In this document: positions 32,528-41,009 of the stretch, in pieces
Layout of the letters: each line of letters begins with the position of its first letter
Position numbering within the stretch: position 1 is the first letter of the stretch
Source: 14-2 sp963628035
GTDB lineage: Bacteria; Bacillota; Clostridia; Lachnospirales; Lachnospiraceae
Length of the DNA: 64,000 bases
Reading direction: 5' to 3'
NCBI GenBank assembly: GCA_963628035.1
Contig: CAVGED010000122.1
Coordinates: 24,596 to 88,595 of the forward strand
The notes under the pieces: generated by a model
What the model was told of the DNA's origin: nothing
Seen by the model: only the letters and a program-made list of their open reading frames with translations
Database searches by the model: none
Program-made: the position numbers and the translations under genes

Positions 32528-33553
32528 CAGGTCGAGCAGATCCTAACCCCATACACCGCTTTGCAGGAGGCAGTTTTGCAAATTGCAAGTGTCGGCATGA
32601 TGCTGGCGGCTGTGCTTCTTCGGATAAACGGCACAATGAGCATTGCCAACGCACTGATGGTGTTGGTGATGTCCTTCCTCGTATTTAACCAGATCAAAGC
32701 CTTCGGTATGGGTGTTTCCATGCTGCGCCTGACGGCGGCGGCCATCGACCGCACGGTTGAGACGGAGGATATGCCGCGCATGGATGAAAACGGCAAGGCA
32801 CTCTCACCGGAAAAGCACGACATCGTGTTCGACCATGTTGATTTCTCCTATGAGGAAAAGCCGATCCTGCATGATATCTCCGTGACTCTGCCGGATAAGA
32901 CCACCACGGCGGTGATCGGACCCTCCGGCAGCGGCAAGACCACATTCTGCAACCTCATCGCCCGTTTTTGGGATACCGACAACGGCAGCGTGAAGATCGG
33001 TGGCTATGATGTGCGGGATTATACGCTGGAATCGCTGATGAGCCAAATCAGCGTGGTGTTCCAGAACGTGTACCTTTTTGCTGATACGATCGAGAACAAT
33101 ATCAAGTTCGGCAGCCCGGACGCCACCCACGAGCAGGTTGTGGCGGCGGCAAGAGCCGCCTGCTGCGATGACTTCATTGAATCGTTGCCCGATGGTTATC
33201 AGACCGTGATCGGGGAAGGCGGCGCAAGCCTTTCCGGCGGCGAGAAGCAGCGCATCTCCATCGCGCGGGCCATGCTGAAAAACGCGCCCATCGTCATTCT
33301 GGATGAAGCCACCGCGAATGTAGACCCTGAAAACGAAGACCGTCTGCAAAAGGCCATCGAAGCGCTGACCCGCGATAAAACGATCATCATGATCGCTCAT
33401 CGATTGAAGACCGTCCGTCATGCCGATCAGATTCTGGTTATCGACCACGGCCGTATCGTGCAGCAGGGCAGGCACGAGGAATTGATCGCACAGCCCGGTA
33501 TCTATGCCGACTTCGTCGGCGGCAAGAAACAGACCGTGGGCTGGAAGCTGTAA
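32528..33553 (+). pseudogene. 5'-truncated ABC exporter (last membrane helices plus ATPase domain)
   Basis: The frame is open from 32528 and reads QVEQILTPYTALQEAVLQIA, which corresponds to the middle of the membrane domain of a type-I ABC exporter. The first ~230 residues are missing, and the upstream 100 bases carry no homologous frame. The ATPase domain is intact: GPSGSGKTT, FQNVYLF Q-loop, LSGGEKQR signature, IVILDEAT Walker B and the H-loop His in IAHRL. It closely resembles the exporter subunit at 36500-38254. A TTG at 32561 could start a 330-residue ATPase-containing product, but without the full membrane domain this is probably a deletion relic. Confidence 0.8.
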
Positions 33554-33574
33554 AAGTAACGAAATATCAACACA

Positions 33575-33627
33575 AAACAGTCCGGTGCAGAGTCGGGAAA
33601 TCTCCGAAACCGCATCGGGCTGTTTTT
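33575..33627 (+). terminator. Terminator after the truncated ABC gene
   Basis: The arms ACAGTCCGGTGC and GCATCGGGCTGT (one mismatch) surround an inner GTCGGGAAATCTCCGAAAC loop, with a T tract at 33622-33627. Confidence 0.75.
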
Positions 33628-33679
33628 TATGCCTGTCATCCGGTTCCTCTCCGCTTAATATATAAAAGTAAAAAACAGG

Positions 33680-33719
33680 TTGAAAAATTGTCACGATTAT
33701 TATATAATTATCGTGACAA
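33680..33719 (+). promoter_or_regulatory. Promoter with overlapping palindromic operator of the AbiE pair
   Basis: The -35 TTGAAA (33680-33685), 17 bases and the -10 TATAAT (33703-33708) are embedded in a palindrome with perfect arms TTGTCACGAT (33688-33697) and ATCGTGACAA (33710-33719). The palindrome spans the -10 box, the expected place for autorepression by the antitoxin. Confidence 0.82.
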
Positions 33720-33737
33720 AACAAGGAGAGTGGTTTT

Positions 33738-34343
33738 ATGGCAAGTGGCATATATACAGAAATAAAGAAGAGAATAGAGTTGGCTGAACCGGGAGCGGTA
33801 TTTTTGACATCAGATTTTACCGATATTGCGACAACAACAACTGTTAGAAAATGTCTTGGAAGACAAGTTGAAGAAAAGAGTATACGGAGAATTATGGATG
33901 GAGTGTATGAAAAGCCGGTGTATAGTAAGTTGCTTAAAGAATATATCCCTGCAAATCCCGATGTGATAGCATATGCTATTGCCAGAAGTTTTCGTTGGAG
34001 CATTGCTCCATGCGGAGACGTAGCATTAAATAAGCTGGGACTATCTACACAGGTTCCGGTTGTCTGGTCCTATATCAGTGACGGACCTTATAGAAAATTT
34101 TCATGGGATAATATTATACTGTCTTTTAAACACCGTGCGAACAGAGAGATTTCATTTATGTCTGAGACAACCACTTTGGTTGTTGAGGCACTAAAGACCT
34201 TGGGAAAAGAGCGGATTGATGACGGTATTATCTTGAGCTTGAGAAATAGACTGCCTGAGGCGGAGAAGAAAAAGATGTTAGAGGAAGCAACGGGTGTGAG
34301 CGAATGGATATATGCGGTGATCAGAAAGGTGTGTGCTAAATAA
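33738..34343 (+). CDS. AbiEi-like (DUF6088) type IV antitoxin
   Basis: A 201-residue protein resembling AbiEi-type antitoxins with an N-terminal winged helix-turn-helix (about residues 1-65; FLTSDFTDIATTTTVRKCLG then RIMDGVYEKP) and a C-terminal domain that counters the toxin. The N-terminal domain of this family binds inverted repeats in its own promoter; such a palindrome lies 18 bases upstream. The stop overlaps the toxin start by one base (TAATG), the classic coupling of the pair. AAGGAG precedes the start. AbiE systems give phage resistance and plasmid-type stabilisation in other bacteria. Confidence 0.85.
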   Translation: MASGIYTEIKKRIELAEPGAVFLTSDFTDIATTTTVRKCLGRQVEEKSIRRIMDGVYEKPVYSKLLKEYIPANPDVIAYAIARSFRWSIAPCGDVALNKLGLSTQVPVVWSYISDGPYRKFSWDNIILSFKHRANREISFMSETTTLVVEALKTLGKERIDDGIILSLRNRLPEAEKKKMLEEATGVSEWIYAVIRKVCAK

Positions 34344-35344
34344 TGAAAGAAGTTGCTAAATTACAGATAAAGGATAGAACAGAATTGTTCCAGGCTACTG
34401 CAATTTCTATGGGAATACAGCCCAATATGATAGAGAAAGACTTTTGGGTGTGTTTTATGCTGGATCATCTGTTTCATGATTGTAAGTATAAGAATGCATT
34501 TGTTTTCAAAGGTGGTACAAGTTTATCTAAATCGTACCATGTTATTGAAAGATTTTCCGAGGATATAGATTTGATTTTGGATTGGAGAAAAATCATTAAT
34601 GACGAGATAAATCCTTGGGAAGAAAGGTCAAAAACCAAGCAGGATATATTCAATAAGCAGATTAACGCTGAAGCAGCAAAATTTTATAAAGAGGAATTGG
34701 TTCCTCAGTTGAATGTAGAAATGAAAGAAAAACTGGGGGACGGAGGATGGATTTCAGTTGATACAGAAGATGAGATGGTGATTAATTTTTATTATCCGCA
34801 GATATTTGAAGCAGAGTATTTGCGTTCTTGTGTAAGATTGGAAATTGGCCCATTGGCAGAATGGATACCATCTCACGAGACAACAGTAACTCCATTTACA
34901 GCTGAAAAATATCCGGATATATTTTCACAAAAGGAGACATCGGTTCTTACCATTGATGCTGAGAGAACTTTCTGGGAAAAACTAACCATATTACATAAGA
35001 TTGCAAATTTCCCGGAAGGAAAAGCATTGCCTGCCAGATACGCAAGGCACTTATATGATGTGTATAACTTGGGTAATTCGTGGGTAAAAGAAAGTGCATT
35101 TGAAAGAAAAGAATTATTGGAAAAAGATGTTGCTTTTAAGCAAAAGTTTTATTATGCCAAGGGTGCTCATTATGAAACAGCAACCGTGGGCGGTATTGAA
35201 CTTCTGCCAAGAGGAGCAGTGCTTAATGCGTTGCAAGAGGACTATCAGGCAATGAGGAATATGATATATGGGAATATACCAGAGTTTGAGGAAATTCTTG
35301 GGTTTCTTGAAAAACTACAAGAAGAAATACATGGGTTGAAATAG
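34343..35344 (+). CDS. AbiEii/AbiGii-type nucleotidyltransferase toxin
   Basis: A 333-residue toxin of the DNA polymerase beta-like nucleotidyltransferase fold. The family's motif I and metal aspartates are seen in FKGGTSLSKSYHVIERFSED (about residues 53-72) continuing IDLIL, with the two Asp of ED-I-D. The later motif with conserved Lys and Arg appears in AERTFWEKLTILHKI and ARYARHLYDVYNLG. AbiEii transfers nucleotides, in Mycobacterium homologues onto tRNA acceptor ends, to stop growth on infection. Length is typical. It is translationally coupled to the antitoxin, and AT-rich codons differ from the GC-richer neighbours, a sign of acquisition. Confidence 0.87.
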   Translation: MKEVAKLQIKDRTELFQATAISMGIQPNMIEKDFWVCFMLDHLFHDCKYKNAFVFKGGTSLSKSYHVIERFSEDIDLILDWRKIINDEINPWEERSKTKQDIFNKQINAEAAKFYKEELVPQLNVEMKEKLGDGGWISVDTEDEMVINFYYPQIFEAEYLRSCVRLEIGPLAEWIPSHETTVTPFTAEKYPDIFSQKETSVLTIDAERTFWEKLTILHKIANFPEGKALPARYARHLYDVYNLGNSWVKESAFERKELLEKDVAFKQKFYYAKGAHYETATVGGIELLPRGAVLNALQEDYQAMRNMIYGNIPEFEEILGFLEKLQEEIHGLK

Positions 35345-35368
35345 TTACATTAAGCTTGGCCTTGGTTT

Positions 35369-36196
35369 TCAGGAACTTTTTCTGCTCAACAATTTAAATT
35401 GCTTCGGCGTGCAATGCTCCCGTGCTTTGAATTTTTTGATGAAATAGTTAAAATCCTTGAATCCGACCGACTCCGCTATAATGGGGAGCGGCGTTTCGGT
35501 ATGCATCATCAGTGATTTTGCTTTATCTAACCGTTTGTTGTTGATGTAAGATTTTACCGTCTGTTGCACGCTTTCCTGAAATAAACGGTATAATTGTTGT
35601 TTTGAAAGATAAAAATTTTCCGACAGATTTTCTATGGTAATCGGTTTGTCCAAATTTGCATCGATAAAATCGTTGATGCAGGCAAAAAGTTCTGAATGGT
35701 TCGAGCCGAAAATATTTTGTTCTTTAGAATATTGCAATATTACTTGTACAATGGAGAGCAATGCACAGACTTCATTCTGTGTGTAAGACGCGATCGATAT
35801 CCATTTTTCTTTCAGATTGCTTAGTGAAAGATCATATTTATTGCAAAAATCCTGAAAAAATTTTTCCGGAAACAGATTCGTTTCCAGACGGTATTGTCCA
35901 ACGATACAGTAGCCATAAGTATAATTGTTGTCGAGAAGTGGAATGATCGTCTCCGTAAATCCTCCCGGACAGGTGTAAGAATAAGGCTCTGTAAAGGATA
36001 AGTTTGTTTTTGCAAAATTATCAGAAAGCAGACAGTTTTTTTTCGAACGATCCCTGATCGCGTTACATATTGGATTGGAGAAATTTTCGGAATAGGCTAT
36101 CGCTTCCATATTGGTATCGTAAATCGTGATGGAGGTTTTCGTCAACGTTGCTATGTTGTTCAAATGTTCCCTTAACAAATCTAATTTGTAAAACAT
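35369..36196 (-). CDS. AraC-family regulator with PocR-type sensor domain
   Basis: A 275-residue regulator. Residues about 5-150 resemble the PocR ligand-binding domain, a PAS-like fold (SITIYDTNMEAIAYS, CNAIRDRSKKNCLLSD, the Cys-containing SYTCPGGFTETIIPLL, YGYCIVGQYRLE). The C-terminal AraC domain has helix-turn-helices at about 190-215 (ITIENLSENFYLSKQQLYRL) and 240-262, ending with CTPKQFKLL. The start has AAAGGAG twelve bases upstream. It lies convergent with the AbiE toxin and upstream of, on the same strand as, the end of the ABC exporter operon, so it may be read from that transcript or its own promoter. It probably controls a local operon; ligand unknown. Confidence 0.85.
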   Translation of the reverse strand: MFYKLDLLREHLNNIATLTKTSITIYDTNMEAIAYSENFSNPICNAIRDRSKKNCLLSDNFAKTNLSFTEPYSYTCPGGFTETIIPLLDNNYTYGYCIVGQYRLETNLFPEKFFQDFCNKYDLSLSNLKEKWISIASYTQNEVCALLSIVQVILQYSKEQNIFGSNHSELFACINDFIDANLDKPITIENLSENFYLSKQQLYRLFQESVQQTVKSYINNKRLDKAKSLMMHTETPLPIIAESVGFKDFNYFIKKFKAREHCTPKQFKLLSRKSS

Positions 36197-36405
36197 GCTG
36201 TTCAGTTACTCCTTTGACAAATCTGCTTTGTGAAATCTGCTATAAATATATGATAAAAGAAAAGCCATAGTTCCGTCAAGGAAAAACTGCTTCTTAGGAA
36301 GAAATTTCTATTTTTTGAAATTTATGTCACTTAAAATGATTATTTTTTGTGGGATACAACCTATCTTTGGTATCAGACATTAAAAAATGGTGATAGTTTA
36401 GATGC

Positions 36406-36438
36406 AAAAGCTGTTGCGGCTAACCAGCAACAGCTTTT
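36406..36438. terminator. Terminator hairpin after the ABC exporter operon
   Basis: The perfect arms AAAAGCTGTTGC (36406-36417) and GCAACAGCTTTT (36427-36438) are followed on the minus strand by a short T run. It lies 62 bases after the minus-strand exporter stop. The remainder of the 36197-36499 gap holds only an AT-rich promoter-like zone for the AraC gene with a repeated AAATCTGCT (36219 and 36233). Confidence 0.7.
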
Positions 36439-36499
36439 ATGAATATAAGGAATATCTAAATTTTACAGTTTAAGATGGCAAGTCTGCATCCGGTCAGCT

Positions 36500-38254
36500 T
36501 TACATTCCCTGTATCCGCCAGCCCTCGGCCTTTTCGCGGATCTCGGTAAAGCGCTTGTAGAGTCCTTCTTCCCGGATCAATGCGTCATGTGTTCCGGCTT
36601 CCGCGATCCGGCCGTCATCGACCACAAGGATCTGATCTGCGTTTTGAATTGTTGCCAGACGGTGCGCGATGGTGATGATCGTCTTGCCGCGGGTCAGCGC
36701 GGAGATCGCCTGCTGGATGAGGTGCTCGTTTTCGGGATCGATGCTTGCGGTTGCTTCGTCCAGGATGATGATCGGCGCATTTTTAAGAATCGCACGGGCG
36801 ATGGAAATGCGTTGCTTTTCACCGCCGGAGAGCGTGCCGCCGCCTTCCCCTACAATGGTATCATAGCCATCCGGCAGTGCCATGATAAAATCGTGGCAGC
36901 GGGCCTTTTTTGCAGCGTCTATCATTTCTTCCTCGGTGGCGTCCGGCTTGCCGAAGCAGATATTGGCGCGGATCGTGTCGTTGAACAGATAGACATTCTG
37001 GAATACCATGGAGATATTGGAAAGCAGGCTGTCGCAGGTGAATTCCCTCAGATCATGACCGCCCACCGAGATGCTGCCTGACTGCGGGTCATAAAATCTT
37101 GCCAGCAGGCTGCAAATCGTTGTCTTGCCGGAGCCGGAGGGACCGACGATAGCCGTCGAGGTCTTTTCGGGGATTCGGAAGCTGACATCCTTGAGCACCT
37201 GATGGGAATCGTAGCCGAAATCTACGTTTTTAAACGCAATATCAAAATGGGAAAGCTTGATATCCCTGCCGTCTGCGTCGATGAAGTTCTCGCCCTTCAG
37301 CGCGTCAAGCTGATCCATGGCATCGTCGATGACGCCGAGTGTGTGGGCGCTGTCGCTGATGGGTTCAAGGCTTGCAAAAATGCTGAATGAGAAGAACACG
37401 AACATCAACATAACAGGAAGCTCCATCTGCCCGGCAAGGCACATTAGGCAGGAAGCCATTGCAAGACCGACCGAGCCGCATTTCAGTGCCAGCAGGTGCA
37501 AGGCATTGCCGGGGATGTAGCCCCACTCTATCTTCAAGTGGATCTTTTTGCTGTCGTCGATGGCCTTTGTGACGGATTCCATGGACGCGCCCGCTTTGCC
37601 GAAGGATTTGACCACCGCAAGACCGCGGGCGTACTCAATGACCGCGCCTGTCATATCCTTATTTGCCTGTGCCTCAACCGGGGCGTTGATGCGGCTGTAA
37701 TGAGAGATAATGAGCATAAAGCACAGCGACAGAGCAGCGGCTGCAAGCGCAATGAGCGCCGTCAGGGGACTGCACACCGCAAGGCAGATGAAGATAACGA
37801 GGAAGTTCAGATATCCGCCGACGAAATTGTCTATCATGCGGATACCCATTCCCTCAAGCGTGGAAAGTCCCGTGGTGATGGAGCTTAAAATATTGCCGGT
37901 GCTGACCTGCTGAAAATAGCCGAGGGAGACTCGCTTTAATGCGTCGCCCACAGCCAGACGGTCGCGGGCGGTGAGCTGGTAGCCGATCGGCTCCTGCAGG
38001 CGTGCCCGGAAGTAGTCAAACAGGAAGCGGAAGAATACGAGGACGGCCTGAATGAGAATACTTTTCCAGATCCATGATGTGTCAAATGTCGTACCGTTCC
38101 TCCCGGACTCTATCAGCAGCCCAACCGTGTAGGCGGCAAGAGCCAGCGGCATGGCCGTAAATATGTGCGAGAAGAAGGTCATGACAAAACCCAGATACAG
38201 CTTGCCCTTGAATTCTCCGCACCAGTCAATGATTCTTTTTACTGTCTTGAACAT
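36500..38254 (-). CDS. ABC exporter, fused membrane-ATPase half-transporter B
   Basis: A 584-residue type-I exporter half-transporter. Six membrane helices lie within residues 15-300, and the ATPase domain from about 335 contains Walker A GPSGSGKTT, Q-loop FQNVYLF, signature LSGGEKQR, Walker B IIILDEAT and H-loop IAHRL, all canonical. It starts three bases after its partner's stop with GGAGG upstream, so the two form a heterodimer. Pairs of this kind beside AraC regulators export or import siderophore-like or peptide compounds in other bacteria; the substrate here is not known. The truncated gene at 32528-33553 is a close relative. Confidence 0.92.
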   Translation of the reverse strand: MFKTVKRIIDWCGEFKGKLYLGFVMTFFSHIFTAMPLALAAYTVGLLIESGRNGTTFDTSWIWKSILIQAVLVFFRFLFDYFRARLQEPIGYQLTARDRLAVGDALKRVSLGYFQQVSTGNILSSITTGLSTLEGMGIRMIDNFVGGYLNFLVIFICLAVCSPLTALIALAAAALSLCFMLIISHYSRINAPVEAQANKDMTGAVIEYARGLAVVKSFGKAGASMESVTKAIDDSKKIHLKIEWGYIPGNALHLLALKCGSVGLAMASCLMCLAGQMELPVMLMFVFFSFSIFASLEPISDSAHTLGVIDDAMDQLDALKGENFIDADGRDIKLSHFDIAFKNVDFGYDSHQVLKDVSFRIPEKTSTAIVGPSGSGKTTICSLLARFYDPQSGSISVGGHDLREFTCDSLLSNISMVFQNVYLFNDTIRANICFGKPDATEEEMIDAAKKARCHDFIMALPDGYDTIVGEGGGTLSGGEKQRISIARAILKNAPIIILDEATASIDPENEHLIQQAISALTRGKTIITIAHRLATIQNADQILVVDDGRIAEAGTHDALIREEGLYKRFTEIREKAEGWRIQGM

Positions 38255-38257
38255 AGT

Positions 38258-40030
38258 TTATGCCTCCTTTTTGGCGGAAGATACCGCCCAAGCCTTCGCG
38301 CCGATGTGCGCCTGCCACATATCGCGGTACAGTGGGCAGCTTTCCAGAAGCTGTTCCTGCCTGCCCTCGGCGACGATCTCACCGTTCTTCAAAACGACGA
38401 TCTTGTCGGCGTTCTTGATGGTGGAAAGTCGGTGCGCAATGACAAGCAGCGTCTTGCCCTTAGTCAACGCGGCGATGCTCTGCTGAATTTTATCTTCGTT
38501 TTCGGGGTCTGTGAATGCCGTCGCTTCGTCGAGAATGACAATGGGTGCGTTTTTCAGCATCATACGTGCAATGGCGATACGCTGCTTTTCACCGCCCGAC
38601 AGGCGTTTGCCCGCCTCGCCTGCAGGGGTATCATAACCCTGCGGCAGCTTGGAGATGAATTCTTCGCACTGGGCTGCCTTTGCAGCGGCCTTTACCTCCT
38701 CGTCGGTTGCGTTCGGGTTGCCGAGGCGGATGTTCTCAAGCAGTGAGCAGCGGAACAGGAAGTTATCCTGCGTGACAAAGCTGACGTATTCGGAAAGCTG
38801 TTCCAGCGGCATGTCCCTGACATTTACGCCGCCGATGGTGATCTCCCCCGATGTGACATCCCAGAAGCGGGCAATCAGCTTGGCAACCGTGGATTTTCCA
38901 CCGCCGGAAGGCCCCACAAGCGCCGTGAATCCTCCTTCGGGAAGCTTCAGGTTCACGCCGTGCAGCACCTCATCCTTATCATCCCCGGTATAGGAGAAAT
39001 GCACGTTTTTCAGCTCCACATCGGTGTGCTTCACCTCCGCACGGGTCTTGGGTTCAGGCAGCTCGGGCATTTCAAGAAATTCTTCAAGATTTTCAACCGT
39101 GAACTTGACCTGCCGCATATTCTCCGAAAAGACTTCGAGCTTCGCAAGGGAGCCGACCATGGAGATGGAAAGCATCACGGCAAGCGCCGCCTGGGCGGCA
39201 GTGATCGTGCCGCTGTTTGCCAGAGCCAACGCCACAGGCAGAGTGACGATGAGCGTTGACGGGAACAGGGCAAAGCTCAGCTTCATGGTGACAAAGGTGG
39301 ATGTCAGCCATTTGACTACAAAGGTACGGAAGTCGGTAATTGCTCCGGCGTATTTCTCATAGGAAACGCCTGCGCGGCCAAAGGCTTTGATGACCTCGAT
39401 TCCCTCAATATATTCCACAATGGTGCTGTTCATATAGCTGCTTGATTTGTCGTACTTATCAAAGCTCTCTCCGCTGATCTTAAAGGTTAATCCCATGCAG
39501 ATAAACGAGAGGGGGAAGGTCACCAGCGATGCCAGTGCAAGCCGCCAGTCGATGACGGCAAGGGCGATGATGCTGACGATCGGCAGAACGATATGTCCGG
39601 CACCCTCCGGGATCATGTGAGCAAGGGGCGGTTCAAGGTTTTCTATCTTATCCACCATCATGTTCTTGATCTCGCCGATGGAATGATTCTCCACATTGCC
39701 AAGCGGCGCGTGCAGAAAGCGGTCGGCAAGCCGCAGCCGCAGACCCTCAAGGATCGTGTACGCCATACTGTGTGACGTTCCGGTGGACAGGCTGAACAGC
39801 AGTATCTTCACAGCATAGACCACAAGTGCGAAAAGACACCATTTGATAATTAACGCTGCGGTCGCTGTTCCCGCCACGAACAGGCAGATGACTTCATACA
39901 TACAGTAGAATGGTATCAGCCCCATTGCCACGGACAGGACCGATAGGATTACAGACAGGACCAGCCTTTTCTTTTCACCCTCTGCATAGGCGAAAAGTGC
40001 GCTCGTCCAGCTCTTTTTCTCAGTTTTCAT
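38258..40030 (-). CDS. ABC exporter, fused membrane-ATPase half-transporter A
   Basis: A 590-residue half-transporter, first gene of the operon. Membrane helices occur in residues 20-310; the ATPase domain shows Walker A GPSGGGKST, Q-loop TQDNFLF, signature LSGGEKQR, Walker B IVILDEAT and H-loop IAHRL. Both ATP sites of the pair therefore look catalytically competent, unlike the exporter at 46.6-50.3 kb. GAGGAA precedes the start. Its promoter shares the conserved activator-like block and GTTAG-N6-CTAAC site with the AraC gene at 30210, arguing that the AraC protein at 29245-30210 controls this operon. Confidence 0.92.
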   Translation of the reverse strand: MKTEKKSWTSALFAYAEGEKKRLVLSVILSVLSVAMGLIPFYCMYEVICLFVAGTATAALIIKWCLFALVVYAVKILLFSLSTGTSHSMAYTILEGLRLRLADRFLHAPLGNVENHSIGEIKNMMVDKIENLEPPLAHMIPEGAGHIVLPIVSIIALAVIDWRLALASLVTFPLSFICMGLTFKISGESFDKYDKSSSYMNSTIVEYIEGIEVIKAFGRAGVSYEKYAGAITDFRTFVVKWLTSTFVTMKLSFALFPSTLIVTLPVALALANSGTITAAQAALAVMLSISMVGSLAKLEVFSENMRQVKFTVENLEEFLEMPELPEPKTRAEVKHTDVELKNVHFSYTGDDKDEVLHGVNLKLPEGGFTALVGPSGGGKSTVAKLIARFWDVTSGEITIGGVNVRDMPLEQLSEYVSFVTQDNFLFRCSLLENIRLGNPNATDEEVKAAAKAAQCEEFISKLPQGYDTPAGEAGKRLSGGEKQRIAIARMMLKNAPIVILDEATAFTDPENEDKIQQSIAALTKGKTLLVIAHRLSTIKNADKIVVLKNGEIVAEGRQEQLLESCPLYRDMWQAHIGAKAWAVSSAKKEA

Positions 40031-40055
40031 AGCATATTCCTCTTTCTATGTATTA

Positions 40056-40128
40056 GTTAGCCAGCACTAACCGACACATAGCATATCATACCGAAACATC
40101 TGCGTCTATACCGAACGGACGGATTTTT
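40056..40128 (-). promoter_or_regulatory. ABC exporter promoter block with GTTAG-N6-CTAAC site 3
   Basis: On the minus strand the order is: ATCCGTCCGTT and GGTATAGAC, a spacer, the -10 TATGCT, then GTTAG-N6-CTAAC (40056-40071). Over about 75 bases it matches the block at 30265-30339, with most differences in the 14-base spacer. The exporter start is 25 bases downstream of the palindrome. Confidence 0.65.
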
Positions 40129-40180
40129 ACCGAATGGACATTTTAATTTTACCGTCGGACGGATCATTTGGATTTAATAT

Positions 40181-40289
40181 TTGACATATGGAAATTGCTG
40201 TAGTAATATATGTAGCGGTTAGACAATCCTAACTGAAATAAGCAGCGCTGCCTGCTTATTTTTACAACAATAGGTTAGCATATACTAAC
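40181..40289 (+). promoter_or_regulatory. Promoter, GTTAG sites 4 and 5 and early terminator before the MacB-type genes
   Basis: TTGACA (40181-40186), 17 bases and TAATAT (40204-40209) make a promoter. GTTAG-N6-CTAAC (40218-40233) sits at the transcript start, then a strong terminator-like hairpin AAATAAGCAG/CTGCTTATTT with extra T (40236-40263), then a second GTTAG-N6-CTAAC (40274-40289) directly before the GGGAGG ribosome binding site. As RNA, the second palindrome could also mask translation. Confidence 0.65.
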
Positions 40290-40306
40290 TCCGGGAGGAA
40301 TGCAAA

Positions 40307-41008
40307 ATGGCAATCGTAGAATTGAAAGATGTAACGCGGATATACCGCACCGGTGACCACGAGCTTCGGGCACTGGACAATGTGAACATATCGTTGGATG
40401 AAGGAAAATTTGTTGTCATCCTTGGCCCCAGCGGTGCCGGAAAGAGCACACTGCTGAATCTCCTGGGCGGTCTGGACAGCCCCACCAGCGGAACCATCGT
40501 TGTAAACGGCAGGGACATCTCCACGCTGACCAGCAATGAGCTGGCGGATTACCGTGCCTCTACGGTTGGCTTCGTCTTTCAGTTCTATAATCTGATTCCC
40601 ACGCTGACGGTGCAGGAGAATGTGGCTTTGGTGCGCCAGATTGCGCCGGATGCCCTGGACGCAGCGGAGATGCTGGCGCAGGTGGGGCTCTCCGATCACC
40701 GGAAGAACTTCCCATCCGAGCTGTCCGGCGGCGAGCAGCAGCGGGTTTCCATTGCCCGTGCATTGGCGAAGAATCCCAAGATCCTGCTCTGTGATGAGCC
40801 CACCGGTGCGCTGGATTCGGAGATGGGCGTGCTGGTCTTAAAGCTTCTGCTGTCCATGGCCCGCAACTACGGGAAAACCATTGTTATTGTTACACATAAC
40901 CAGAATATCGCGAAAATGGCGGATATCGTGATCCGGGTGAAAAACGGCAAGATCAAGTCCTGCGAGGAGCAGGAGAATCCCATGAGCGCAGACGAGGTGG
41001 AATGGTGA
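40307..41008 (+). CDS. ABC transporter ATPase, MacB/LolD type
   Basis: A 233-residue ATPase that energises a MacB-like mechanotransmission transporter. Visible are Walker A GPSGAGKST (about residues 40-48), Q-loop VFQFYNLIPTLT, signature LSGGEQQR, Walker B ILLCDEPTGALD and H-loop VTHN. The insertion and length match MacB/LolD/FtsE-type ATPases. It ends one base before its permease gene. Such pairs in Firmicutes are often induced by cell-envelope antibiotics or peptides. Expression probably depends on the leader with the two palindromes and terminator. Confidence 0.93.
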   Translation: MAIVELKDVTRIYRTGDHELRALDNVNISLDEGKFVVILGPSGAGKSTLLNLLGGLDSPTSGTIVVNGRDISTLTSNELADYRASTVGFVFQFYNLIPTLTVQENVALVRQIAPDALDAAEMLAQVGLSDHRKNFPSELSGGEQQRVSIARALAKNPKILLCDEPTGALDSEMGVLVLKLLLSMARNYGKTIVIVTHNQNIAKMADIVIRVKNGKIKSCEEQENPMSADEVEW

Positions 41009-41009
41009 T

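Noticed and set aside
32804..34003. A 399-codon open frame on the minus strand spanning two loci
   Set aside because: It crosses the truncated ABC gene, a terminator and the antitoxin start; the plus-strand features explain the sequence better.
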